Assembly (NCBI RefSeq): GCF_023073715.1
Contig: NZ_JADPKA010000006.1
Location: forward strand, 225,674-289,673
Direction of reading: 5' to 3'
From: Bradyrhizobium sp. 164
GTDB taxonomy: Bacteria; Pseudomonadota; Alphaproteobacteria; Rhizobiales; Xanthobacteraceae
DNA length: 64,000 bases
The first letter of the stretch is position 1, and the number at the start of each line of letters is the position of its first letter. Positions 17,013-29,803 of this stretch are shown here, piece by piece. The translations under genes and the position numbers were made by a program. The notes beneath the pieces were generated by a model, which was not told where the DNA came from, searched no databases, and worked only from the letters and a program-made list of their open reading frames with translations.

Positions 17013-17354
17013 ATGACCATCTGCAAGACCATCACCGCGCTGAGCTTGATTTCGGGCTTGGGTATCGCCCTCGCCGCGCCGGCCCTGGCGCAGGTCTGCA
17101 CGCGGCAGGGCGTCGATGTGAGCTGCGACGACGGGCGGCGCGGAATGCTGTCGGGCGATACCATCATCTGGCCGGACGGCACGCGCTCGAGCGCCTCGCC
17201 GCATCCGAGCGTGATCATCGGCAAAAAAAGCTCAGTGCATGTCGGGCCAGGCGTGTTCGTCGGTCAGGGTAAGGGTATGGCGCCGATGGATGATCCGAAC
17301 GCGCCGAACAAGCGGCAGTGCGCGATTCTGGATGGCGTGTCGTATTGTTATTGA
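17013..17354 (+). CDS. Small secreted hypothetical protein
   Basis: A 113-residue protein with a clear signal peptide (TALSLISGLGIALAAPALA, cleavage after ALA-Q). The mature part has four cysteines (CTRQGVDVSC near its start, CAILDGVSYC at its end), suggesting disulfides and a periplasmic location, and a Gly/Val-rich middle (VGPGVFVGQGKG). I do not recognise a function. Similar short secreted proteins are common in Bradyrhizobiaceae. It stands alone between the tRNA and a repeat element. Confidence 0.75.
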   Translation: MTICKTITALSLISGLGIALAAPALAQVCTRQGVDVSCDDGRRGMLSGDTIIWPDGTRSSASPHPSVIIGKKSSVHVGPGVFVGQGKGMAPMDDPNAPNKRQCAILDGVSYCY

Positions 17355-17380
17355 CGCCGCGGGCCGCCCTCGCAGTGCAC

Positions 17381-17463
17381 CGTCATGCCCCAGGCTTGTC
17401 CCGGGCATTCACGTTCAAGCCGAGGCGTCAGACGTGGATGGCCGGGACAGGCCCGGCCTGACG
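17381..17463. repeat. Palindromic intergenic repeat
   Basis: An inverted repeat whose arms read CGTCATGCCCCAGGCTTGTC and, on the far side, GGCCGGGACAGGCCCGGCC...TGACG, with CACG/CGTG inner arms. It is a typical dispersed intergenic repeat of Bradyrhizobium chromosomes and lies between two convergent genes, where it may also end transcription. Confidence 0.65.
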
Positions 17464-17468
17464 AGACC

Positions 17469-18932
17469 TTAGATCAACCTCACGCCTGAGATCGCCGACT
17501 TCAGCCAACGTAGCGCCTGCGGCGGTTGCGCGGCAAGCGGCGCGACAGCGGCCTTCTCCGTCCGGCACTTCTCGAGCTCAGCCACGAAATCGGCGGACCA
17601 TTGCTGGATGGTGTGGCCGCGCAGCTTCTTCATCATCGCGTCCCAGCGCATCTTGCGCTCGGTGAGCGGCATTGAGGCCGCGACGGCGATCGCGCGCGCC
17701 ATGCCGTCGATGTCGTGCGGATTGACCAGCAAGGCGGTGTCGAGCTCGTTGGCCGCGCCCGCGAACTTCGACAGCACCAGCACGCCGGGATCGGCCGGGT
17801 TTTGCGCGGCGACATATTCCTTGGCGACGAGGTTCATGCCGTCATGCAGCGGCGTTACCACGCCAATCTGCGCGGTGCGGTAGAGGCCTGCGAGCACGGC
17901 CTGGCTGAAGCCCTTGTTGAGGTAGCGGATCGGCGTCCAGTCCACTTCGCCGTGGCGACCATTGACGTCGGTGACGAGACGAGCGACCTCGTTCTGGAGG
18001 TTGCCATAGGCCTCGATGCCACCCCGCGAGGGATTCGCGATCTGGAGCAGCGAAATGCTGCGCGCAAACTGCGGCTGCTCGGTCCAGAGCCGGTCGAACG
18101 CGCTGATGCGGTTGACGAGGCCTTTCGAATAATCAAGGCGATCGACGCCGATCGCGAGGCGCTCGCCGTTGAGGCTGCGCCGCAACCGAGACACGTCGGG
18201 ATGCGACACCGATTTCGCGGCATAAGCTGCGAACTTTTCCGCATCGATGCCGATCGGAAACACTTCACAGCGGGTGCGGCCATGCTGAGAGATCGCAACA
18301 CCGTTCTCAACGGCGAGGCCGAGCTCACCGCCGACATAACCGAGGAAGTTCTGGCAATCCTCATTGGTCTGGAAGCCGAGCAGATCGTAGGCCAGCATCG
18401 CCGTGATCAGCTCGCGATGATTGGGCACGCCCTGCATCACCGCGGCGACCGGCCACGGCGTATGAAGGAAGAAACCGATCGGATCATCGACGCCGAGATC
18501 GCGCAATTCCGCACCGAGCGCAAGGAAGTGATAATCCTGCACCCAGAACGCAGTTTTTGCTTTTCGGAAGCGCATCAAGGCGCGCGCCATGAAGGCGTTG
18601 ACCTCGCGATAGCTGACATAATCCTCGCGCGAGACGCGGATCAGATCGCTGCGCGAATGCAGTGCCGGCCATAACGCCGAATTGGCAAAGCCTTCGTAAT
18701 AGCCGCCGTAATGCGCCGCCGGCAGATCCAACGTCGCAATCGCGCCCGACCCCAGCGCTTCGATCTCGGCGAACGGTTCCTTCTGATGGCCATCGCGCAC
18801 GCGGCCTGAAGAACCCACCCAAATAGCTCCCGAATGTTCCACGACCGGCAGCAAGGCCGCCGCGAGGCCACCCGTCATGGGCTCATTGGGTTTGCCGCGC
18901 GCGACGCGATTTGAAACGACGACTAAGTTCAC
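17469..18932 (-). CDS. otsA: Alpha,alpha-trehalose-6-phosphate synthase
   Basis: A 487-residue GT20 glycosyltransferase that joins UDP-glucose and glucose-6-phosphate to trehalose-6-phosphate in the cytoplasm. The family motifs are present in order: LVVVSNRVARG with GGLAAALLPV (sugar-phosphate loop), WVQDYHFLALG, FFLHTPWP, GVDRLDYSKGLVNR and TPLHDGMNLVAKEYVAAQ plus VNPHDIDGMARAI near the C-terminus. Length is normal for the family. The start is GTG (18930-18932) with GAGGGG upstream. It follows otsB in the same direction after a 239-base gap and completes the osmoprotectant pathway. Confidence 0.96.
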   Translation of the reverse strand: MNLVVVSNRVARGKPNEPMTGGLAAALLPVVEHSGAIWVGSSGRVRDGHQKEPFAEIEALGSGAIATLDLPAAHYGGYYEGFANSALWPALHSRSDLIRVSREDYVSYREVNAFMARALMRFRKAKTAFWVQDYHFLALGAELRDLGVDDPIGFFLHTPWPVAAVMQGVPNHRELITAMLAYDLLGFQTNEDCQNFLGYVGGELGLAVENGVAISQHGRTRCEVFPIGIDAEKFAAYAAKSVSHPDVSRLRRSLNGERLAIGVDRLDYSKGLVNRISAFDRLWTEQPQFARSISLLQIANPSRGGIEAYGNLQNEVARLVTDVNGRHGEVDWTPIRYLNKGFSQAVLAGLYRTAQIGVVTPLHDGMNLVAKEYVAAQNPADPGVLVLSKFAGAANELDTALLVNPHDIDGMARAIAVAASMPLTERKMRWDAMMKKLRGHTIQQWSADFVAELEKCRTEKAAVAPLAAQPPQALRWLKSAISGVRLI

Positions 18933-19171
18933 AGGCCGTCCCCTCCTGTTTCATTCCACCCGTTTAACTGCCGTTCATCAATATGGTTCCTGATCATCGT
19001 TTCAACGAATTGAAACCAAAATCAGGCGTGCGCGTTGGAACTGGTTTCGCTCGCGGAACCAAGGATTTCAGCGCAAAGAGAGCTCGTGCGCCCGGAATTG
19101 CGCAGGATGCATTGCGATGCGCCACGAAAGGGTGTCGCGCATTGTGTTTGCGAAGTGGCGCTGCCTTTGTT

Positions 19172-19993
19172 TCACCTCGGATCGAGCAGGTGCGCAAGGA
19201 ACGCGCGCACATCGCTTGGCGCATCGAAGTGACCGTTCACGCCCATGGCGCGGCGGCCGACCGAGAAGGCGAGCCCGTTCATATCAGGCATGATCGCGAA
19301 CACGGTCTCATCTGTGACGTCGTCACCGATGAACAGTGGACGACGCCCCCTGAAGGGCTCGTGCTTCATCAACTCGCGCACGCCGCTCGCCTTGGTGAAG
19401 CCTGAATGCTTGATCTCGCAGACGAACTTGCCAGGCAGCACCTCGATCGGCGCACTGGGCAGGTCCGCGCGGATCAGCGACACGGATTCGTAGATCGCCT
19501 TCTCCGCATGTGGCGCCAGGCGGTAATGTAGCGCAAGCGAGTAGCCCTTGTCCTCGAGCAGAATGCCCGGGCTGAGCTTGGCAATCGCAGCCAGCCGCCG
19601 CTTCAGCTCCTTGTCCAGCGGCGGCGCATGCACGGCATCAGCTTCATTGTCCGCGGACAGCCGCATCTCTGCGCCGTGACCGGCGACGGCGCAAAACACG
19701 TCGGGGGCGAAAATCAGATCGATATCGTTGAGTGAGCGGCCGCTGACCAGCGCCAGCGCGCCTGACGTACATTCCACCAATCGGTTGAGCGTGTCCGAAA
19801 GCCCCGGCGGCACCCACACCTCGCGCGGCGTCGGCATCAGGTCGAGCAGCGTGCCGTCGATGTCGAGCAGGATCGCGGTCTCGTTCAGATGCGGCACGAG
19901 CGCGTGCGGCACCGGCACCGTTTCCGGCGTCTCGTCGTCACCAGGGATGGTGAGCTTCTCGTCCAATTCCATTTCCGCCAGTTCCGATTTCAT
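19172..19993 (-). CDS. otsB: Trehalose-6-phosphate phosphatase
   Basis: A 273-residue HAD-superfamily phosphatase that removes phosphate from trehalose-6-phosphate. HAD motif I is ILLDIDGTLLDLMP (nucleophile and acid/base Asp), the SGR loop reads ALVSGRSLNDID, and the metal-binding motif IV is LFIGDDVTDE. Its ATG lies 3 bases after the stop of the MFS transporter gene, with the GGAG box inside that gene's stop region, so the two are co-translated. otsA follows. The ~30-residue acidic N-terminal extension is typical of rhizobial homologues. Confidence 0.96.
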   Translation of the reverse strand: MKSELAEMELDEKLTIPGDDETPETVPVPHALVPHLNETAILLDIDGTLLDLMPTPREVWVPPGLSDTLNRLVECTSGALALVSGRSLNDIDLIFAPDVFCAVAGHGAEMRLSADNEADAVHAPPLDKELKRRLAAIAKLSPGILLEDKGYSLALHYRLAPHAEKAIYESVSLIRADLPSAPIEVLPGKFVCEIKHSGFTKASGVRELMKHEPFRGRRPLFIGDDVTDETVFAIMPDMNGLAFSVGRRAMGVNGHFDAPSDVRAFLAHLLDPR

Positions 19994-19996
19994 AGT

Positions 19997-21481
19997 CTAC
20001 TCCATAAAGGCAAGCGGCCGTGCGATTTGTTCGAGCGATTTGCGCTCCGCCGAGACGGCATAGCGCCACGCCACGATTGCAGCCGTGATCATCAGGGCTG
20101 CCCCCAGCAGATAACCGGCGAATACGCTGGTGCGCGATCCCGTGTCGATCAGAACGCCGAACAGCGCCGGCCCGATCACGCCGCCGATGCCCGTGCCGAC
20201 TGCATAGAATACCGCGATCGCCAGCGCGCGAACCTCTAAGGGAAAGTTCTCGCTGACGGTGAGATAGGCCGCGCTCGCGGCGGGCGAGGCGAAGAAGAAG
20301 ATCACCATCCAGGCGATGGTCTGCCCCTGCGCGCTGAGCGCGCCGATCGAGAATAGATAGCCTGACAGCGCCAGCAGCAGGCCTGACATGCCATAGGTGA
20401 ACATGATCATGGTGCGGCGGCCGAGCGTATCGAAGAGACGGCCGAGCAGCAGCGGGCCGAGGAAGTTGCCGGCGGCGAAGGGTAGCAGGTACCAGCCGAC
20501 GTGATCGGCGCTGATGCCGTAGAAATCGGTCAACACCAGCGCGAAGGTGAAGAAGATGGCGTTATAGAAAAATGCCTGCGCGCTCATCAGCATGAGGCCG
20601 ACCAGCGCGCGCTGTCGATAAACCGAGAACAGCGTGTGGATGACCTCGGCGATCGGCGTGTGATCGCGCATCCTCAGGCGGATCTTCGTAAAGCGACCGT
20701 CGCTCGTATCCTGGCCGTGTCCAATGACCGAACGCTCGATCTCATCGGCGATCGCATGAGCCTCGTCGGGCCGACCATGGATCATCAACCAGCGCGGACT
20801 CTCCGGAATCCACATCCGCATCAACAGCACGACGAGGCCGAGCGTCGCGCCGATCAGATAGGCGAGGCGCCAGCCCATGTCGGGCCCCATCGCGGCAGGA
20901 TCGAGCAGAACGATGGCTGCCACCGCGCCCATCGCAGCGCCGATCCAGAAGCTGCCGTTGATCACGAGATCGGTCCAGCCGCGATACCGCGCCGGCACCA
21001 GCTCCTGGATGGTTGAGTTGATCGCGGTGTATTCGCCGCCGATACCGGCACCGGTGAGGAAACGGAACACCGCGTAGCTCGCCACATCCCATGACAGAGC
21101 CGTCGCAGCCGTCGCCGAGAGGTAGAGCGCAAGCGTGATGAAGAACAATTTCTTGCGGCCGATGCGATCGGTAAGCCAGCCGAAGCCGAGCGCACCCAGC
21201 ACCGCGCCGGCGAGATAGGCGGAATTGGCAATGCCGAGATCGAGATTGGAAAAATGCAGCGAGGGACTCTGCTTCAGCGCGCCCGAGAGCGCGCCGGCCA
21301 GGGTCACCTCGAGCCCGTCGAGGATCCAGGTGATGCCGAGCGCGAGCACGACGCGCGTGTGAAAGCCGCTCCACGGCAGCGCGTCGAGCCGCGAGGGGAT
21401 GCTGGTCTCGACGATGCGATCCGTCGCCACCGCCGAGATCGCAGGTCCATAATTCAGCGCTGGGCTTTCCTGCAATTCCAT
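19997..21481 (-). CDS. MFS transporter, sugar-transporter/metabolite:proton type
   Basis: A 494-residue twelve-helix transporter. Sugar-porter/AAHS-like signatures are present: GWLTDRIGRKKLFFITL after helix 2, AVFRFLTGAGIGGEYTAINS in helices 4-5, RYRGW, and PESPRWLMIHGRPDEAHAI before the central loop, with GRLFDTLGRRTMIMF in the second half. The ATG at 21479-21481 starts the homology; 56 further upstream codons overlap the divergent promoter and are not used. It is the first gene of the operon with otsB (3-base gap) and otsA, so a sugar or trehalose substrate is plausible but not shown by the sequence. Confidence 0.9.
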   Translation of the reverse strand: MELQESPALNYGPAISAVATDRIVETSIPSRLDALPWSGFHTRVVLALGITWILDGLEVTLAGALSGALKQSPSLHFSNLDLGIANSAYLAGAVLGALGFGWLTDRIGRKKLFFITLALYLSATAATALSWDVASYAVFRFLTGAGIGGEYTAINSTIQELVPARYRGWTDLVINGSFWIGAAMGAVAAIVLLDPAAMGPDMGWRLAYLIGATLGLVVLLMRMWIPESPRWLMIHGRPDEAHAIADEIERSVIGHGQDTSDGRFTKIRLRMRDHTPIAEVIHTLFSVYRQRALVGLMLMSAQAFFYNAIFFTFALVLTDFYGISADHVGWYLLPFAAGNFLGPLLLGRLFDTLGRRTMIMFTYGMSGLLLALSGYLFSIGALSAQGQTIAWMVIFFFASPAASAAYLTVSENFPLEVRALAIAVFYAVGTGIGGVIGPALFGVLIDTGSRTSVFAGYLLGAALMITAAIVAWRYAVSAERKSLEQIARPLAFME

Positions 21482-21660
21482 CGCGTTGTTGCGTCTGATC
21501 AATGGAAGCGGCCCCGGTTCACATGGCGTGGACGGGGTCGATCCGATCATGGGGGTGCGGCATTCCGCCTGCCTGCGACAACGTCTGCCACGAGGTCGAG
21601 TTCCCTTGGGAACAGCCTCCAAGAACATCCGTTTCCGATGGAGCTGCAAGGAGTTGACGC

Positions 21661-22035
21661 ATGGCTCAGGTCAGAAAGACGACACATTCGCGGAAGACAG
21701 GCGCGAGCAGCACCGCGCGCCGCAAGGCCAGCACGACACGCAAGAGGTCAAGCCGCCGCGCAGCACCGAAGCGATGGTCGCAACGTGTGACGAAGGAGAG
21801 CAACGCGCTCGATCTCAAGCACGGTGTGTTCAAGCTCAAGGACCCCAGGAAAATCGCGGGCTCCCTGAAGCGCTCGGCCGAGCACAGCTCGCGCCGCAAG
21901 ACCGGCGCCTATCGCTCTGCGCTGTCGATGCTGACGTTCTACATCAACCGCGCCGGCAAGACGCTACCGAAGACGCAGCGCACGCGACTGGAGCGCGCAA
22001 AGGTGGAGCTGAAGCGGGCTTTCGGGAAGGAGTGA
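21661..22035 (+). CDS. DUF3175 domain-containing protein
   Basis: A 124-residue, very basic protein. The first ~40 residues are a Lys/Arg/Ser/Thr-rich tail, followed by the conserved DUF3175 core: SNALDLKHGVFKLKDPRKIA, SLKRSAEHSSRRK and SALSMLTFYINRAGKTL. The family is common in rhizobia and other soil bacteria and has no established function; basic composition hints at nucleic-acid binding. It is divergent from the MFS-otsBA operon across 179 bases. Confidence 0.88.
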   Translation: MAQVRKTTHSRKTGASSTARRKASTTRKRSSRRAAPKRWSQRVTKESNALDLKHGVFKLKDPRKIAGSLKRSAEHSSRRKTGAYRSALSMLTFYINRAGKTLPKTQRTRLERAKVELKRAFGKE

Positions 22036-22051
22036 GTTTCAGAGCTCCGCA

Positions 22052-22185
22052 GTCGTCCTGGACAAGCGAAGCGCTGATCCAGGACCCATCATCACAAGAC
22101 GTGGTTTGGCGAAGACTCGGAGTTACCCGCTTCGCGCAGCAACGGTTTCCGGGGGGAATGGGTCCTGGCCTTGGCCAGCACGACG
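22052..22185. repeat. Intergenic inverted repeat between convergent genes
   Basis: The outer arms read GTCGTCCTGGACAAGCGAAG and, on the other side, CCTTGGCCAGCACGAC, with an inner pair around CAGGACCCAT and ATGGGTCCTG. It is a dispersed Bradyrhizobium-type repeat lying between the DUF3175 gene and the convergent chemoreceptor gene. Confidence 0.6.
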
Positions 22186-22211
22186 ACGGAGGAAGTGGCG
22201 CGGTCCGAGCG

Positions 22212-24245
22212 TCACGCCGCGCGGATATTGGCCATGAAGCGGTCGAGTTCGGCGCGCAGGCGGGTGCTTTCGCTCGACAGCGTCTTGGCCGAGTTCAGCA
22301 CCTCTTCCGAGGCCGAGCCGGTCTCGGCGGCGCCGCGGTTGACCTCGCCGATATCGGTGGCTGCGGTCTGGGTGCCCTGCGCGACGGTCTGGACGCTGCG
22401 GGCGATCTCCTGCGTCGCCGCGCCCTGCTGCTCGACGGCGCTCGCGATCGAGGTCGAGATCGACGAGATCTGGCCGATGGTCGCGCCGATCTCCTTGATC
22501 GCGGCAACCGATTCGGCCGTGGCGCCCTGCATGCCGGTGATATGCGAGGAGATTTCATCGGTCGCCTTCGCCGTCTGGCTCGCCAGCGACTTCACTTCGC
22601 TCGCAACCACGGCAAAGCCGCGGCCGGCCTCCCCGGCGCGCGCCGCCTCGATGGTGGCGTTGAGCGCCAGAAGATTGGTCTGCTCGGCAATCGCCGTGAT
22701 CAGCTTGACGACCTCGCCGATCTGCTGGGCGGCATGCGACAGCTTGCCGATGCGGCCGTCGGTCTCCTTGGCCTGCACCACGGCGGCCTCGGCGATCCGG
22801 CTGGAATCGCGGACCTGGCGGCCGATCTCCTCGACCGAGGCCGAGAGCTCTTCGGTCGCGGTCGCGACCGACTGCATGTTGGAGGACGCCTGCTCGGAGA
22901 CGCCGGCGACCTGGCTCGACAGGCTCTGCGTGGTCTCGGCGGTGCGGGTCAGCGTGGAGGCTGCCGATTCCAGCTGCACGGCGGAAGCCGAGACGTTGGA
23001 GACGATGGCGCCGACCGCGTTCTCGAAATCGTCGGCGAAGCGGATCAGCTCGGCGCGCCGGCTTGCAGCCTGCTCCCGGTTCTGGGCTTCGCTGGCGGCG
23101 GCATCGCGCTCGGCCTTGGCCACCGCCTGAACCTTGAACTCCTCGACCGCTCCGGCCATCTCGCCGATCTCGTCCTTGCGACCAAGACCCGGCAGCACCA
23201 CGTCGAAATTGCCCGAGGCCAGCTCCCGCATCGCCTTGCACATCGCAATCATCGGACGCGAGATGCCGTTCCCGAGCATCCAGGCCAGCGCGACACCGAC
23301 GGCAAGGCCACCGAGCGCCATCATCAGCATCAGCCGCTCGGTGTCCCCGATCGTCGCATTGGCGCTCGCCTCGATGCGCTGCTGGTCGGCAGTCAGATCC
23401 GAGCGCAGTTCGCCCGAAAGTTTCACGATGGACGCGGCCGTCTTGGTCATCTCGCCATTCAGCTTGACGATGACCTTCACGTTTTCGGTCAGCTTTACGA
23501 AGGAAGTACGATACTGCTTCAGGAGATTGCCGATCTCGGTGACGCGGTCGGTGATCTTCTGGTCGTTCGCGTAGATCGAGACCAGCAAGGTCTCCAGGAA
23601 CTTGATGCGGGCGATCACGCCATCGGCGGTCTTCGGCTCCGGCTTGGCAACGAAGGCGCTGACCGAGGTGGAGACCGCCAGATATTGCGAGGTGATGTCC
23701 TTGGCTGTGGTCTGGACGGATGCAAGACCCGCCAGCGCCGCCGTGTCGCCGAGATCGTCGAACTTGAAGCGGATCTTGTTGCCGACGCTGTTGAGCTCAT
23801 CGGCCGCGATCTTGTTGTTTTCGCGTGTCAGAGTGATGATCTCACTGAACACCTTCGTGAAGCGCTGGAACTCGGCCTCGAGCTTGCCGACCTGCTCGCG
23901 GCGCGCGGCGCCGGTCGTGGCGGACAACGACTTGCCGATCGCGCCCCTCAGATTCTCTTCGGCGGCCTTGGCCGCGGTCTCGTCGTCGGCGGCCCCGGTC
24001 AGGGTGTAGGCCCGCGCCAGCCCCTGATAGGCGATCAGTTCACGATCGACGGTCCGCGCCAGATCGGCTTCCGATACGCTGGTCCGATACGAGGCCACGG
24101 CGCCTGCGATCCGCTCGAAGCCGAAATAGGCGAAAGCCATGCTGACGGCGAGGATGGCTAGCACCGCCACGAAGCCGAGGATGATTTTTGCGCGAAAACG
24201 CAGCGTTGGCAGCTTCGATGGTTTCGACTTCGACTTGACCGACAT
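22212..24245 (-). CDS. Methyl-accepting chemotaxis protein (copy A)
   Basis: A 677-residue transmembrane chemoreceptor. N-terminal TM helix ([21 protein letters not shown]), a long helical periplasmic sensor of the kind with repeated Leu/Ala heptads, a second TM helix ([20 protein letters not shown]), HAMP domain ([23 protein letters not shown] region), then the cytoplasmic signalling domain with the conserved hairpin tip [31 protein letters not shown]. It should control the CheA kinase. The ATG at 24243-24245 precedes the TM helix; the frame is open further upstream without homology. Its last 1,057 bases are nearly identical to those of the neighbouring copy B. Confidence 0.94.
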   Translation of the reverse strand: MSVKSKSKPSKLPTLRFRAKIILGFVAVLAILAVSMAFAYFGFERIAGAVASYRTSVSEADLARTVDRELIAYQGLARAYTLTGAADDETAAKAAEENLRGAIGKSLSATTGAARREQVGKLEAEFQRFTKVFSEIITLTRENNKIAADELNSVGNKIRFKFDDLGDTAALAGLASVQTTAKDITSQYLAVSTSVSAFVAKPEPKTADGVIARIKFLETLLVSIYANDQKITDRVTEIGNLLKQYRTSFVKLTENVKVIVKLNGEMTKTAASIVKLSGELRSDLTADQQRIEASANATIGDTERLMLMMALGGLAVGVALAWMLGNGISRPMIAMCKAMRELASGNFDVVLPGLGRKDEIGEMAGAVEEFKVQAVAKAERDAAASEAQNREQAASRRAELIRFADDFENAVGAIVSNVSASAVQLESAASTLTRTAETTQSLSSQVAGVSEQASSNMQSVATATEELSASVEEIGRQVRDSSRIAEAAVVQAKETDGRIGKLSHAAQQIGEVVKLITAIAEQTNLLALNATIEAARAGEAGRGFAVVASEVKSLASQTAKATDEISSHITGMQGATAESVAAIKEIGATIGQISSISTSIASAVEQQGAATQEIARSVQTVAQGTQTAATDIGEVNRGAAETGSASEEVLNSAKTLSSESTRLRAELDRFMANIRAA

Positions 24246-24499
24246 TCCCCCACCCCATTCCATTCGCGGAAAACCAGGCGCAGCCCGGAAGCAGCCCGCT
24301 TCCTGACCCTCCGGCACGTTACGGGGCAAAGGATAAGCTGTGGTAAATTTGTGGCACCGCAACTGGCGGTTAGCTGACGCGGGGGGATAGTTCACTCAAC
24401 TCGTCATCCCGGATGAGCAGAGCGCCGATCGGGACGACCGGCCGAATGTGAGGCGATAGCGAGGGCTTCGGCCGCAGAATGGCTTGACGCGCAGCGAAC

Positions 24500-26539
24500 T
24501 CACGCCGCGCGGATATTGGCCATGAAGCGGTCGAGTTCGGCGCGCAGGCGGGTGCTTTCGCTCGACAGCGTCTTGGCCGAGTTCAGCACCTCTTCCGAGG
24601 CCGAGCCGGTCTCGGCGGCGCCGCGGTTGACCTCGCCGATATCGGTGGCTGCGGTCTGGGTGCCCTGCGCGACGGTCTGGACGCTGCGGGCGATCTCCTG
24701 CGTCGCCGCACCCTGCTGCTCGACGGCGCTCGCGATCGAGGTCGAGATCGACGAGATCTGGCCGATGGTCGCGCCGATCTCCTTGATCGCGGCAACCGAT
24801 TCGGCCGTGGCGCCCTGCATGCCGGTGATATGCGAGGAGATTTCATCGGTCGCCTTCGCCGTCTGGCTCGCCAGCGACTTCACTTCGCTCGCAACCACGG
24901 CAAAGCCGCGGCCGGCCTCCCCGGCGCGCGCTGCCTCGATGGTGGCGTTGAGCGCCAGAAGATTGGTCTGCTCGGCAATCGCCGTGATCAGCTTGACGAC
25001 CTCGCCGATCTGCTGGGCGGCATGCGACAGCTTGCCGATGCGGCCGTCGGTCTCCTTGGCCTGCACCACGGCGGCCTCGGCGATCCGGCTGGAATCGCGG
25101 ACCTGGCGGCCGATCTCCTCGACCGAGGCCGAGAGCTCTTCGGTCGCGGTCGCAACCGACTGCATGTTGGAGGACGCCTGCTCGGAGACGCCGGCGACCT
25201 GGCTCGACAGGCTCTGCGTGGTCTCGGCGGTGCGGGTCAGCGTGGAGGCTGCCGATTCCAGCTGCACGGCGGAAGCCGAGACGTTGGAGACGATGGCGCC
25301 GACCGCGTTCTCGAAATCGTCGGCGAAGCGGATCAGCTCGGCGCGCCGGCTTGCAGCCTGCTCCCGGTTCTGGGCTTCGCTGGCGGCGGCATCGCGCTCG
25401 GCCTTGGCCACCGCCTGAACCTTGAACTCCTCGACCGCTCCGGCCATCTCGCCGATCTCGTCCTTGCGGCCAAGACCCGGCAGCACCACGTCGAAATTGC
25501 CCGAGGCCAGCTCCCGCATCGCCTTGCACATCGCAATCATCGGACGCGAGATGCCGGTACCGAGCAGGAAGGCGAGGACCGCCCCCAGCAGCGTGCCGCC
25601 GACGGCGAGCATCAGCACCAGTTGCTCGGTCTGCCCGATGGTTGCTTCCGATTCCGCCTCCAGCCGCTGCTGTTCGGCAATGAGGTCCGCCTTCATGGCG
25701 GTGGCGCCCCGAAGGATGGCGCCGGCCGAGCCGCTCATTTCGGTCACGAGCTCATCGACCAGCTTGGCGTTGGCGATCAGCTTCTCCAGCGCTTCCCGAT
25801 AAGCCCCCAGCAGCGCCTTGGCGTCCTTCAGCCCGGCGACGATCTTGTCGTCCATGGAATAGATCGCACCGAGCGAGTTCTCGACGAATTTCAGCCGCGC
25901 CAGCGCGCTTGCCGCGACCGCCTGGTCGGAATTGAGGATGAAATTGCTCGCGGCGGAGCTTGCGGTCTGGAACTGGGCATTGACCTGCTTGGTGCCGAAC
26001 TCGATCGCCTGCGCCTCCGCGTCGGAGGCGTTGTTGCCGATGTCATCGAGCTTGTATTTCAGGAGATTGGCGTTGCGCTGGAGCTGGTTCTGGACCAGCA
26101 GCACGCTGTCACGCTTGGCCTGCAGGATCTTGGCAAACGTCGCGGAGAAGTTGGAAAACTCCTTGGCGAGCTTGTTGAGGCCCTCTTGCCGCGCCGGCTT
26201 CTTGGCGTTCTTGATGGCCAGGTCGATCGCGCTCTTGAGGCTGGCTTCTGCCTCCAGCGCCGCCTTGGCGTCGTCCTCCTTGCCGGTAACGACAAAGTAG
26301 CGGGCAGCCGAACGATAGGCGAGCAGCTCGCGGTCGATGTTGCGGGCAAGGTCGGCCTCGGAAACGCTGGTGCGGTAGGACCCGACCCCGGAGGAAACCC
26401 GCTCAAAGCCGAAATATGAGAAGGCCATGCTGCCGGCGGAGATCACCAGCACTGCGGCAAAGCCCAGGATGATCTTGGTACGGAACCTGAGAGCCGGAAT
26501 TAGTGTTCGCTTCGACGGCGACCCGATACGCCCGGACAT
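24500..26539 (-). CDS. Methyl-accepting chemotaxis protein (copy B)
   Basis: A 679-residue chemoreceptor with the same architecture as copy A: TM helix, helical periplasmic sensor, second TM ([20 protein letters not shown]), HAMP and signalling domain. The sensor domains of the two copies are only moderately alike, so they probably sense different ligands, whereas HAMP and signalling parts (~350 residues) are identical in protein. The ATG at 26537-26539 is followed by a basic [13 protein letters not shown] segment before the TM helix. Both copies are read leftward with a 254-base gap, so each probably has its own promoter. Confidence 0.94.
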   Translation of the reverse strand: MSGRIGSPSKRTLIPALRFRTKIILGFAAVLVISAGSMAFSYFGFERVSSGVGSYRTSVSEADLARNIDRELLAYRSAARYFVVTGKEDDAKAALEAEASLKSAIDLAIKNAKKPARQEGLNKLAKEFSNFSATFAKILQAKRDSVLLVQNQLQRNANLLKYKLDDIGNNASDAEAQAIEFGTKQVNAQFQTASSAASNFILNSDQAVAASALARLKFVENSLGAIYSMDDKIVAGLKDAKALLGAYREALEKLIANAKLVDELVTEMSGSAGAILRGATAMKADLIAEQQRLEAESEATIGQTEQLVLMLAVGGTLLGAVLAFLLGTGISRPMIAMCKAMRELASGNFDVVLPGLGRKDEIGEMAGAVEEFKVQAVAKAERDAAASEAQNREQAASRRAELIRFADDFENAVGAIVSNVSASAVQLESAASTLTRTAETTQSLSSQVAGVSEQASSNMQSVATATEELSASVEEIGRQVRDSSRIAEAAVVQAKETDGRIGKLSHAAQQIGEVVKLITAIAEQTNLLALNATIEAARAGEAGRGFAVVASEVKSLASQTAKATDEISSHITGMQGATAESVAAIKEIGATIGQISSISTSIASAVEQQGAATQEIARSVQTVAQGTQTAATDIGEVNRGAAETGSASEEVLNSAKTLSSESTRLRAELDRFMANIRAA

Positions 26540-26880
26540 TCCCACCCCCATTTTCATTCAGCCGCGACCGGGAGGCGCCCCGCCCCAGACCTGGATGCGC
26601 AAAACTAAGGCACAATCGATAAGGGGCGGTAAACTCAGTGCATCTCCTGATTCCGAAGTCATCGGGCCAAGGCTGACCGGCTACAAAAAGGCGACGGCTG
26701 GCATCCCATGGTTAGACAGGCCGCGCCGTCCGGGTCCAGCGGCTCGGTGGCAACTCATTGCACGCCCTTCTGGATCAATGACTTTTCCATGACGCCGGCG
26801 ACCAAAATCCCAGTTGCAAAGTTCCGGGTCGCCGGTCTCTAATTGGAAACAATCAAAATCAATCCCGGGAGGACTTCACC
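26540..26880. other. Divergent intergenic region between chemoreceptor B and the coxSLM-like operon
   Basis: A 340-base region without a gene. It must hold both divergent promoters. A TGGCA-N5-TTGCA segment at 26748-26762 looks like a sigma-54 site but its spacing is one base short. The last part carries GGGAGGA, 8 bases before the GTG start of the small subunit. Confidence 0.5.
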
Positions 26881-27366
<486 letters not shown>

Positions 27367-27445
27367 AGGCCGCAGCGAGCAAGAAAATCACTGGCGCTTT
27401 CGATGGAAAGCGCGGGTCAACAAATTCCGGTCGGGAGGACCAGAC

Positions 27446-29788
<2,343 letters not shown>

Positions 29789-29803
29789 GAGGGAGGAACG
29801 AAG

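Noticed and set aside
21486..24161. Long rightward open frame of 891 codons across the chemoreceptor region
   Set aside because: It is the complement of chemoreceptor A and the DUF3175 gene; its composition is typical of antisense frames in G+C-rich DNA and it has no recognisable domain.
26748..26762. Sigma-54 promoter TGGCA-N5-TTGCA before the CoxS-like gene
   Set aside because: The distance between the GG and GC elements is one base short of the strict spacing, and no sigma-54 activator is nearby.
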